The notes under the pieces: model-generated
Seen by the model: the letters and a program-made list of their open reading frames with translations, nothing else
Database searches by the model: none
What the model was told of the DNA's origin: nothing
Shown here: positions 47,234 to 56,358 of the stretch, piece by piece
How positions within the stretch are numbered: the stretch's first letter is position 1
Layout of the letters: each line of letters opens with the position of its first letter
NCBI GenBank assembly: GCA_000733355.1
Contig: JNVV01000056.1
Location: forward strand, 203,791-267,790
DNA from: Falciphora oryzae
Taxonomy: Eukaryota > Ascomycota > Sordariomycetes > Magnaporthales > Magnaporthaceae
Direction: 5' to 3'
DNA: 64,000 bases
Program-made: the position numbers and the translations under genes

Positions 47234-47857
47234 TTAGTAAGGCCCGTAGTAGAGGCAGTCGATCCAGAGGTAGTGGAGCGGGGGGAACTGGGGGTACTCG
47301 AGGCAGAGCTTGATGGGCCTGCAGAGCTGCTTGTCGTAGCCGGAGCCGGGCCAATGGCCGGCGCGGGTGCCGTCGTTGAAGACGGTGTCCATCTCCGGGG
47401 CGTCGGGCGAGTGGCGGTAGCACTGTTTTTATGATGCAAAAAGGCAAGAGTCAACGCTATTTTGTAGGCCAAGGCCAAACATAGGGAGAAAGGGGACGAG
47501 GTGTTTGCTGTGTGATGCGACGACGGGAGAGTTTCCATGAACAGATCGCCGGCGAACGGTAGGTAGACTCACCAGCGAGTCGGGGAACGCCTTGGTGGGC
47601 TACTCGAAGGCGCGGGTGCACACGTCGTCGACCCTGTAGCGGCCCTCGGCGTTTTGGCAGCCGCAGGCGGTGCTGTCCATGACCTAGTGCCTGTTTGCAA
47701 GAAGGGTGCGGGATGTGTGTCAGCTTGGTGGCGGATACGAAACTCAGGGCGAAAATGATAACAAGAGTTCTGACTCTGGGTTGGCAGTGGCGGCCTCGGG
47801 GGTGGGGGCAGCCACGGCGGCAGCGGCCAGGGCGAGGAGAGGGGCGAGGAGCTTCAT
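47234..47857 (-). pseudogene. Broken gene for a small secreted cysteine-containing protein
   Basis: The minus strand from an ATG at 47857 gives a strong signal peptide (MKLLAPLLALAAAAVAAPTP). A plausible intron follows (donor GTCAGA, acceptor AACAG at 47691). Exon 2 (47690-47573) encodes the Cys-rich segment STACGCQNAEGRYRVDDVCT. A second intron (GTGAGT...AACAG) leads to exon 3 (47422-47234), which has three further Cys and ends in a normal TAA. Two TAG stops lie in frame in exon 2: one just upstream of the Cys segment, one shortly after TRAF. Either could come from CAG by a C-to-T change. Splice sites and the signal peptide are otherwise well kept, so the loss looks recent. I do not recognise the family. 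An unusual splice pattern avoiding both stops cannot be fully excluded. Confidence 0.6.
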
Positions 47858-48881
47858 GGTGACGGACGGACTGGAGGATTGACTGGACCTCTAGACTTGG
47901 GGAGGATGGCGAGGGAGTGGGCGAGTGTGGACGAGGTGTGTCGGGCGAGGAGGCTTTTTATGTTCATGATGCGCAGCCCGCAGCCCATCTCGTCGACACC
48001 TCCCAGTTTTTCTTCCAAGATCAAGGTCAAGGTCTCCGGGAGCGCCAGCTTCCATGCAAATGCACGTTGCAATGCGCTGCAACCTTATCTAACGCTCCAT
48101 GTCGCTCGTGGGAAAAAAGCGTATCGCAAAAAAGGGTGCATGTACGCTGCATACGCCATTGGAGTCTCCTCAGTTAGGGATCCCGGCTGCAATCCCGAGG
48201 GCGGAGAGCCGTCCCGATCCGGATCTGGGCGTCCATCGATCCGGATCTCAAGCGGCGCACCTAAGACGAAGGATACATGTACCCACCTGTCTGCCGCCAG
48301 GCCCCTTTGATAAGGCAAGCAGCGCGTCCATCTGGGCTACGCGAATGTGGCAGATGCAACGGTGCGGCGGGGGTGCCGTGAATTCGACCTTCCCGGCTGG
48401 GAAATGGTGGCCATTTTTCATGGCCAAAGTTGGAGCGCTTGCTGTGGCGTGGCATGTTCTTGTCGAATGTTGAGAACTGGACGGGACTGGCGCGAGAAAA
48501 CAAGACGGTAGCATCGCATTTGCTGCAATATGAAGAGGATTCAAGCTTGGCTGATATTTTGCTTGTCGATTTGTCAGAATTACTCGACCGTCGACAGAAA
48601 GCAAGCGCGCCTGGGATTTTCCGGCGTCGTCACTCCCCTCATTCGTCCTCCTCAGGAGGCACTCGGCGCTTGGCAATGCAGGCCTCTGATGCTTGTCGAG
48701 CTGTGTGCTGCGCAGCATCTTGCAATTTATTGAAGGTAACTACAGGATCACAATGGCTAGAAAAGATGCCGAGAATAAGATCGATCACTCGGAAAAGGGC
48801 TGTTGACTCCCAGGTGTACCGAACAAGCCCTGACAGCGACTTCAGCCCCTCCAAAACCGATGCCTTCGCCCATCACCACAA
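47858..48881. other. Intergenic gap between two secreted-protein loci
   Basis: About 1 kb. A TATA-like CATAAAAAG on the minus strand near 47955 would suit the broken gene to the left. Nothing else is supported. Confidence 0.45.
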
Positions 48882-49388
48882 TCAGCAGCCGCAGCCGCAG
48901 GCCTTGCAGTTGCCCACGCTGCACGCGGCCCGCTTGTCGTTGCCGACCGTCTTGAGCGCGCAGATGGCGCCGTTGCTGCACGTCGTCCACTTGCCCTTGC
49001 CCAGGTTGTCGGCCAGCCAGCACCACTGGCCCGGCCGGCCGCACGCCATCCAGCAGTAGCCCTTTGTGCAGCCGACTGTGTGGCTGTTCTTCGGGAGGCA
49101 GGCGCGCGCGAAGAGCTGGTGTCCGTCAGTAGCCTGGCCTCGCGCCTCCACCTGCTGCTGCGAGGAGCCGCCGTCCGTCTCGGCGCCGTCGGGCCCGGGA
49201 AGGCCGCCGGGCAGCTGGGAGAGCGGGTGCTCCTTGCACTTGCGGTAGTCCTCCGGGTGCTCCTCGCCCGCCGGGATGTCCATCACCCCGAGGGCGCCGC
49301 ACTCCTTGGCGTCCTGGGGGTCGACGGTCCGGGCCGCGGCCTGGTGGGCCAGGAGGGCGAGGAGGGTGGTGGCGATGGTGAAGCGCAT
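48882..49388 (-). CDS. Small secreted cysteine-rich protein, IDI-2-like
   Basis: One exon of 168 residues from the ATG at 49388. Signal peptide: MRFTIATTLLALLAHQAAA. A variable Gly/Pro-rich middle follows. The last about 65 residues carry eleven cysteines: HTVGCTKGYCWMACGRPG, then QWCWLADNLGKGKWTTC and a terminus GNCKACGCGC. The pattern of GYCW, WCW and a CGCGC end resembles proteins annotated as IDI-2, a Podospora protein induced during heterokaryon incompatibility; the resemblance is from memory and needs a search. A TATAAAAG on the minus strand lies near 49622-49630. An upstream in-frame ATG at 49421 would add eleven residues and spoil the signal peptide, so the inner start is preferred. 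It lies at the border of the repeat-rich zone. Confidence 0.8.
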   Translation of the reverse strand: MRFTIATTLLALLAHQAAARTVDPQDAKECGALGVMDIPAGEEHPEDYRKCKEHPLSQLPGGLPGPDGAETDGGSSQQQVEARGQATDGHQLFARACLPKNSHTVGCTKGYCWMACGRPGQWCWLADNLGKGKWTTCSNGAICALKTVGNDKRAACSVGNCKACGCGC

Positions 49389-49665
49389 GTTGGGCTGGAG
49401 GGGCTTTGGGCATGGGTACAAAGTTAGATTTCATGTTAACACGGGAAGAGGATATGTGACTTCGCACCGTTGAGATGAGACTCTGGTGACTTCGTCTTGT
49501 GGGAGACTGAGGTGCGTGTCGTGAACTTCTCGTTGCCTTGTGTGATGGCCTGGTGCTGAAGCTGGCTGCTTGGTGGCTGGCTTGACCTGAACTTGAAGGA
49601 AAAGTAGTCGGTCTGTCGCCCCTTTTATACCCGTGATAGCCCGGGTTGAAAGTCCTAGTCGTCTT

Positions 49666-49883
49666 GGATCGTGCATCGTGAACATGGCCTCAGCCTGCCA
49701 TTCCTCTCCATTGTGCGGTGCGTCCCGCTCTTCGGATGTAGACAAGCTGCTTTCGTTCATGACCGGCCGTCAGTGGATCGTACCATCGTGAACACGGCCT
49801 CGGCCCGCGATTCCTCCCCATCGTCCGGTTCGTCCCACTCTTCGGACGTAGAGAAGCTGCTTTCGTCCATCACCGGCTGCCGG
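49666..49883. repeat. Tandem duplication of a 109-bp unit
   Basis: Two adjacent units of exactly 109 bp, 49666-49774 and 49775-49883, each starting GGATCGT and roughly 85% alike by eye. Shared blocks include CATCGTGAAC and AAGCTGCTTTCGT. The unit length is not a multiple of three, so it is not a simple coding repeat, although each unit has a similar Ser/Glu-rich minus-strand reading. Many of the differences are transitions. Confidence 0.85.
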
Positions 49884-50430
49884 TGGATGCGGCCAGAGGG
49901 TTTATTCAAAATAGCATCACCAACGCACTCCGGCTGACTTATACGCCCGTTCGAGCGCCGACAATTATTGGTGGGCGGATGCTCGGCCAAGTCATGAAGG
50001 CATGCACAAGCTCCATAAACTTGGCCCAAATTCCCCCGGAGGATTGGGAACTTAATCCTCTCTGTTGCTGTTATCTCCTTCGGGCATCGGCGTATAGCCG
50101 AAGTGGGTCTGTTGCGTAAAAGCTTCGACGCACAACGAACGAAGGATCTCACCGCTCGGTGCAGACCTCGGATCGAGCGTTGAAGAGCGGGCTTGATCCC
50201 TGAGAGAAGCTTCTGCCATGCGATTGTTTATAAGTCGTCTTTGAACTCTTTGACAAAATTGAAAGCTCTCATACGAGAAGGGTTAGATAGAAAGCAATTG
50301 AGCCTTTACAATTTATGCTCATCTTGACAGTTTAGCAGTCAGGATTCAACAGGATAGTAGTTGATGAGAATTTTGAGGGAATATGATTTGATGAGCTGGT
50401 GGATTTGATGAGTCGGTTATATAAGAAATG
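49884..50430. other. Repeat-flanked spacer without a supported gene
   Basis: The sequence becomes AT-richer from about 50200 towards the solo LTRs. No gene is recognised. Confidence 0.4.
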
Positions 50431-50663
50431 TGTTGGTAGGAGTGTTACTCCTGTAGGCTCGGAGATCTCCCAAAGGAAAGAACAAAGATCTATAGATCTG
50501 GAAAGGTGTCTGTATTGATGCATGAAGGGAAAGGAATCTAGTTACAGGAAGGGATCGCAAGATCCCCTTTTGTAGGCTCGTGGGAGCGCACGGCCCGTAG
50601 GTCTGCTGCTCCACGAGGCGTGGGCCCTTCCTGGATGCACGCGCTAGATCACGTGGATCAACA
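50431..50663 (-). mobile_element. Solo LTR, copy D (TGTTGG...CCAACA family), reverse orientation
   Basis: Reads on the minus strand from TGTTGA at 50663 to CTCCTACCAACA ending at 50431, 233 bp. It is flanked by a perfect 5-bp target duplication AAATG (50426-50430 and 50664-50668). It shares with copies A, B, C and E the block GGAGATCTCC followed by an ACAGGAGTA-like stretch near the end. No internal element sequence is attached, so it is a solo LTR. Confidence 0.85.
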
Positions 50664-50668
50664 AAATG

Positions 50669-50931
50669 TGTCGGATTGTCAGCACTTTGCGCAGGCAACA
50701 AGAGTGGCCAGAGGGTCCCGGAGCACGGGACCCTCGGGGCCCGGTGCCAGGGATCAGGAGGGGACCCTTTCTCTGCTCCAGATGTGTATATAAGGAGGTC
50801 AAACCCTCCTTCCCTAGAGATAGATTCCTTTCCTTCTTCATGCACAGTAGAGACCCTTCTACAGATCGTATGATCATTGTTCATCACCTATGGAGATCTC
50901 CGCGCCGACAGGAGTACCACTCCTACCAACG
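50669..50931 (+). mobile_element. Solo LTR, copy E (same family), forward orientation
   Basis: Runs from TGTCGGATTG to CTCCTACCAACG, about 263 bp, with TATATAAGGAG as a likely LTR TATA box. Ends have drifted (TGTCGG, CCAACG instead of TGTTGG, CCAACA). The 5-bp flanks AAATG and AAAAG differ by one base, consistent with an old target duplication. It begins directly after the target duplication of copy D and ends about 72 bp from the stop codon of the HET gene. Confidence 0.75.
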
Positions 50932-51002
50932 AAAAGGAATAGCCCCGTTGTCGACGCGAACTTGCGTGGTACAGAGCTGTGACAAATCATACGACGAACT
51001 AA

Positions 51003-53264
51003 TTACACGATGACAATCTCCTGCTCTATCCCACGCTCCTTTAGAGCTTCCACAGTGACATCTCCCATGGCTGAGAAATAGCCAATCCTTTGGTAAACAT
51101 CAGAGGGCGCGCGGCCCTGGAACTGGCCCACGATCAGCCCACTGTAGAAAGCCTTTCCCTGGGTACCCTCTACAACAGGCAGAGCGTACATCTTGTCGAC
51201 ACTCTCATCCCACGCCGACCAATGTTTTGTGGTTCGAGCGACGGTCTCCATGCGACCGCTCGACACTAGATCCGGCGTCAGGCCGTCCAGGTAGGACACG
51301 ATCGGCTCCCCGCCAAGGGAGCACTCGTCGAAGCTGAAGGTGGTCCAGGACTCGTTCCGCTCCGTGTCCCCGTGCGCCTCGTCCGAGCCTTCTATGTACT
51401 CCCAGGATCCGCCCCCTTCTTCCCGGAGGGACACGTGGCCCTCCAGACAGCCGATCCGGACAAGCCGCCCCCGGACCCGGAGATGTCCGCCCCTGAGCAG
51501 ACCCGTGTCGTCGCAGCCGTCCATGGGGTAGGTCGCGGCGTCCAGGATGGCGCAGGGCGGCTCTGCTGCCATCATGTGCTCCGGGGTGTGAAGGTCGCCG
51601 AAGATGGCAGGGCCCTCGACGGACGCCCAGGACCAGGAGGGCGCCTGGTACCGCGCGGGCCGGTAGCAGGGGCGGGTCCTCCACGTGGACCAGCAGAGCA
51701 TCTGCGGCAGCTGCGAGCGCCACAGGCCCGCGAGGTACGTGTTCCCCGGGTCCCTTTCTTGTTCGGCCTTGGCGATGGCCGAGAAGGCGACCAGCCGGTC
51801 CCTGGGGAACGTCAGGTGGCATGCCGTGTACATCTCGACGTGTTTGATCCATTGGCGGTTCGTGTTGGCGCGGTTCGACTGCGGCGCCGAGCCTGGATCT
51901 GTGGCCTGGGCCGGCAGGTTGTGTGCTGCATCTTCCAGGGCTTCTGCTTGGCTGCCCGGCAGGATCATGGCCCTCGGAACGCCGTTGGGGTACGTCTCGC
52001 ACGCCCAGCTCTGCGAGCAGTGCCACCACAGCTGGTACGCGGTGAGGTACAGCGTCCTTGGGGCCAGCGAAACCTCTTGATGAACCCAGGCGCGGCTGAA
52101 CAGGGGGCTTCCCTCGACCTCGCTCTCGTACAGCTTCGAGCTGGCGAGGTAGTAGCTCGATGCTTGCGGCTTTATGCCTTCCCATTGGGCCTGGACCTGA
52201 ACCGGGTGGATGAGGGAGACGTTCCGGGACTGGAAGCTCGCCTCGGAGCTTTCGGCTGCGGCGGCTGCGGCTATTGTCATGACGGAATTCTGGTACACGT
52301 CCTTCATCGTCGCGGCCTCTCGCTTCCAATCCTCCATGGAGCTCTGGTCCTGGATGATGCAGAGGGAGTCGATCCAGATGTACCGAAACCCGAACTGGCG
52401 GCACACGCTGATGGCCTCCCGGTAGCTGGTGGGGAGGCCTTCGATCTGGATGCTTTGCCGGAGCTGGTCGATGTTGGAGTCGAGAAGCTTGAGCCTCTTC
52501 GCCTTCCCCCAACAATGGGAGAGGGAGACGTAGGGCTCCGCCACTTTCTCGTTCCCTGAAATGACGATGCGCGCCTGTGTGTCGGAAAGGATCTCCAAAA
52601 GGCGCGTGGGGCGGAAATCGGGCTTCCGTGGTCGGCAGGATGGATGGTCCTTGACGCAGCCGGAGAACCATCGGTGCGCCAAGTCTAGAAATCGAGGGCT
52701 GTCGAACCCAGGCGGCGGATTCTGGCGTCCGATATACCTCTCGACCTCTTCAAATGGGGAAAGTTCATAGCTCAGTCAGGCGGCACATTCAGGACGGATC
52801 TTGTCGGCCTCGCATCCCTGAAGTGGGCGCTCACCTTGCGCAGGTGGACAAACGAATGACCACATCGGCGGCGCTGGAAGGCTAAAGATGCTCTCTCCAG
52901 CGAGCTGCGGCACGCCGGCGTCTGTTTCCAGGGTCTGGAGGGGCGCGTCCTGAGCCTGGTCCGCATCGCTGCTATCATCATCGGATTCGTCGTCGGATTC
53001 GTCCCAGGCTGCATCAATGACAAGCCTGAGCCAAGCGGAAGGCATATCGTCGGTAGGCGAGAGGTACCACACCGACTTGAAGGATTGCTTGTCGGGGTCC
53101 AGCGATTTCCATCCGTCGCTCCTGTAGATGGTCTGGCAGATGTAGCAGCCTTGCTCTGCGGCTTCACGGTAGGCGTCCCTCGACTGGTGGTGGGGTTCCT
53201 CCTGGCGCAGGAGCTGGCGGCCTTGGAAGATGCCATTGCACGCAGCGCAAAGTCTGGAGGACAT
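51003..53264 (-). CDS. HET-domain (heterokaryon incompatibility) protein
   Basis: Two exons, 53264-52835 and 52747-51003, with a GTGAGC...GAAG intron in frame (724 residues). HET proteins trigger vegetative-incompatibility cell death in filamentous fungi. The N-terminal part has the usual paired Cys elements (LCAACNGIFQG, then GCYICQTIY) and an acidic Asp/Ser linker. Exon 2 opens with LAHRWFSGCVKDHPSCRP and PTRLLEI. The HET domain (PF06985) shows its three marks: YVSLSHCWG, RYIWIDSLCIIQD and SRAWVHQE. A variable C-terminal half follows (DRLVAFSAIAKAEQ, YQAPSWSWASVEG). The frame extends 18 codons upstream to an ATG at 53318; I chose 53264, immediately before the Cys motif, but either is possible. 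No premature stop is seen. Partner or allele specificity cannot be deduced. Confidence 0.88.
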
Positions 53265-53671
53265 GGCTGCGGCTTGGCTGGCAACGTCTCCCGGGGTGGA
53301 TCGCGTTTCTGGTGGCACGATGGAAATGCGACAATGTCAAGAGCGGGGGTTTCCGCTACAGAGCGGGTGAGCTTTCTCGAGCGCATCGTGCATGGGAAAC
53401 GGCCTCGCTGGCTTGGCCTTGGAAGCTGCACAAATCCTTCCGATTCGTCCTGTAGCTCGACACAACGAATGGGAGGAGATTTTAAAGGCGCGTCCCCATA
53501 GCTTTCGGGTTACTACTGTGTGGTCTCGTCGCCAATCGGAAAAAGGCAGAGCCTGCGCCTGCTTGGCCTCCTCACTCTTCTGCACCTGCATCGCCTACGC
53601 GCCATCATGGATAATGGAACCTAGAGTGCAGAAAAACAAGATATGATAAAGTAACAATGGTATTCTTGATC
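53265..53671. other. Spacer between the HET gene start and the rhodopsin pseudogene
   Basis: About 400 bp, expected to hold the HET promoter. Nothing specific is recognised. Confidence 0.4.
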
Positions 53672-55249
53672 TTACACCGCCCTTTGATACTCTGCGCTTG
53701 GGTACACTCCAGAGACCCTGGCCCCAGGAGCGTCGCCTTCCTGGCAACTCCTGGGGCTCTGCCGAAGCGTCTCCTCCTCGCTCCCAAAAGTCCCACTCCC
53801 TCGGTCTGATCTCGCCCCCGTGTCCGGCGTCAAGTCCATCTCGCAAAGCTCGACCACGTCTGGCTCCGCGTCCGCAAACGGCTTCTTCTGGACCCGCTGG
53901 CTGGGATGCATGTTGCCGCAGGCCACTGGTCCAGGCTTCGCGACGGTTGGCAGGACGGCGTTTTCGCCCAGGGCCGCGCGGGCGGAGGAGCCGTTCGAGA
54001 GGCCTTGCTCGCCTTGGATCCTCCGGTCCCCAGCCACCTCGCCTTCGGGCGGCTCAAACGACTGCCGACGTCTCCCGCGCCGCGGCTGTCCTTCTTGTTG
54101 GCACTTGCCATTTTTGCGCCGAGAGAAGCGAAAAGCGGACGCAGGCGCGGTAGCGAGGCGCGCAGGATGCCGAGGGCCATCTCCAGATACGACCAGTTCA
54201 GTATCCCGACAAAGTTATCTGGCGTGTCGCCCCGGTGATGTCGATTCGACCGTTAGCCTGCGATGTTGCGAAAAGGGAGCCGGGCAGCGTCGAGCCGGGG
54301 AGGATGTCGCATACAGGTAGGTAACATCGATTTTGTTCAGCGTGTCAACAAGTCTCAGGCGGATCATATCGCCTATGCAAGCTCTGTTGGGGGAGGCGGA
54401 GGGAAGAAAGTCAGTCTCGCGACCTGTGTCTCGGTGGGGGCGGGAGCCAGGATCAACTAGGCGCGGGGAAAGGAGCCTACGAGAGACCACGAGCAAAAAC
54501 GACGGAGAGAATAACCCTCTGCCGCAGGGGCAGCTGCAGGCGCCAGCAATGGGGTATCGGTAACAGGCAAAGGATACCGTTGGTGACGAGCGTGAGGGCG
54601 GTCAGGCCCTTGATGAAGGGGACGTAGTCGAGCCGCTTTACGTTCCCATCCAGGTCAATTTTCCGGGCGGCCAGGACGGGGGTGCAGTGGAGGATGGCGG
54701 TGAAGAGCGAGACGAGGCCGTTGACGACGACGACGCCGACGGCGATCATGACGAGGCGGAACGTGCGGTTGCTAGGTCCGAAGATGGGCATGAAGGACAG
54801 GACGAGAGACAGCTTTGTAAAGGCAAGACCGAACTAGTAGCACACGTTGGCAAAGTAGAGGTGGTAGAGGAAATTCTCCACGATGGGGATTAGGTCGAGG
54901 TTGAAGCCTGAGCCCAGGTTACAGGTGTGCTGCCCGAGACCTTTGTTGGTGGCTGTTTTCCGCATGAGCAAATTTCCCTGCTTCGTGTGGAGAAGAGGTT
55001 GTCATCAGCACACCTACCCGTCAGCGCCAGTCCGGCGCAGCCGGGGCCGAAAGGCATCGCAAGGAAGCTTAAAACTAGTGTCAAAAGAGTCCCGGAGCCG
55101 CGTCAGCCGGGTCTAGGTTCTCGTTCAAGCCGTCTTTGTTAACCGTGTCGGAGACACTATTTGACATTTTCCCCCTTCCTCGACTCACTGTCGTCCCAGA
55201 TCGTAACCCTGGCCACCCAAAGGCGGAGGTACCCTCTGAGAGAGACTAC

Positions 55250-55786
55250 GGGCCTGTCCTAGACTAACGGTTTTTTTGGTTTTTTGGTTTTTTGCTCAAC
55301 TTTTTTTCTAAAATATATCAACACCAAGGGCAAGATAGCAAAAACAAATTAATATGGATGCGGTTTTAAACAATATGTTGGATTGCACTGGCCTGTGCAG
55401 GCAATCGGTAGAGCTCAGAGAGACCCGGATCCTCCGGTCCTGTGATCTCTGATCACGGGATCCGTGGACCCGCAAGCCCAAGGGGGCTGGGAGCAGGGGA
55501 AGGGCCCTTTTGGTGATCTAGATTGTGTATATATAGCCTCCCTCCTGCTCCTTCTCTAGCAGATAGATTCCTTTCTTTCTCATGCACAATAGATTACGAT
55601 TCCTTTGATATAAGGGATCATTGTTCACCTCTTTTGGAGATCTCCGAGCCAACAGGAGTACCAACTCCTACCAACACAATACAAATTTTTTTCATATGCT
55701 TCCTTTTTAATACAAGGCTTTCAATCTTTAGAAAATTTTTAGCAAAAAATTAAAAAACCAAAAAACCGTTAGTTTAGGACAGGCCC
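55250..55786. mobile_element. Inverted-repeat element (MITE-like), copy 1, carrying a solo LTR
   Basis: Ends are GGGCCTGTCCTAGACTAACG at the left and the complement of GGGCCTGTCCTAAACTAACG at the right, with a 3-bp target duplication TAC (55247-55249 and 55787-55789). Without the inserted LTR and its duplicated 5 bp the element is 231 bp, AT-rich and non-coding. The terminal sequence and 3-bp duplication resemble PIF/Harbinger-type MITEs. It interrupts the first membrane helix of the rhodopsin-like gene. Confidence 0.85.
55376..55676 (+). mobile_element. Solo LTR, copy C, inside MITE-like copy 1
   Basis: From TGTTGGATTG to CTCCTACCAACA, 301 bp, with perfect 5-bp target duplication CAATA (55371-55375 and 55677-55681). 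Contains a TATATATAG box near 55528 and the family block GGAGATCTCC. It is the longest copy of the family here. Confidence 0.9.
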
Positions 55787-56081
55787 TACGATGACCAATA
55801 TCACTATGGACGTGGTGTAGAAGGCCCGCACACAGTCGGATTTGTTTGTGAAATCGAGCTCGGCCAGCGCGCTGGGGCTCAAGTTGTACAGGCTCATTAT
55901 GCGCTGCCTGCCATTTGTTGCGATCGCTTGTTGTTGCTGTGCTCGTTTCTATTGTGCTCGGAAGGGGGCAAGGTCGGCCGAGGATACAGGTTTGGAGAGC
56001 AGCTCGCTCGCTGGCCAAGGCCAAAGGGATGCTTCGTAATTAATCACGTATCGTAGAGTAGAGGGCACGCAGTAGGCCTAA

Positions 56082-56353
56082 TGTTGGATTATTATTCCGG
56101 CGTTATTGCAACGTTATTTTGGCGCATGCACTTAAAGGATTGGAAGCCAGGAGGGCCTAGGAGGCCTAGGGGCCTGGAGGGCCAAGCCCTATTGGCAATG
56201 TATATAAGGGCTTGGTTGCCCTCCCTCTCTGGCAGATAGATCCTTTCCTTCTTCGTGCACATAATAAAAACGATTCCTCCCAACAAAATGGTAATCGTTA
56301 TGTATCACGCCTGGAGATCTCCATACCTTATAGGAGAGAAACTCCTACCAACA
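56082..56353 (+). mobile_element. Solo LTR, copy A
   Basis: From TGTTGGATTATTATTCCGG to CTCCTACCAACA, 272 bp, with perfect 5-bp target duplication CCTAA (56077-56081 and 56354-56358). The right duplication ends exactly where MITE-like copy 2 begins. Confidence 0.92.
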
Positions 56354-56358
56354 CCTAA

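Larger units (their letters stand above)
53672..55897 (-). pseudogene. Fungal rhodopsin-like (Pth11-related) membrane protein, disrupted by nested insertions
   Basis: Minus strand. The N terminus starts at 55897 (MSLYNLSPSALAELDFTN..., then the first membrane helix VRAFYTTSIVILVI) and is cut at about 55787 by an inverted-repeat element. It resumes in frame at about 55249 (VVSLRGYLRLWVARVTIWDD). Downstream pieces are typical of the family: YFANVCY, FGLAFTKLSLVLSF, IPHCWRLQLPLRQRVILS, IRLRLVDTLNKIDVTYLY, and the late helix LNWSYLEMALGIL (about 54200). A TAG stop lies in frame between YFANVCY and FGLAF (about 54837), where CAG would fit. The C-terminal tail can be read to a stop at 53672. The family (PF20684) has seven helices and includes Pth11-like receptors. 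With a 537-bp insertion and an internal stop the gene cannot be functional. Confidence 0.82.

Noticed and set aside
51205..52671. 488-codon minus-strand frame over the HET gene
   Set aside because: Overlaps the HET frame throughout, is Arg/Pro/Gly-rich and lacks motifs; the HET frame carries all three domain signatures.
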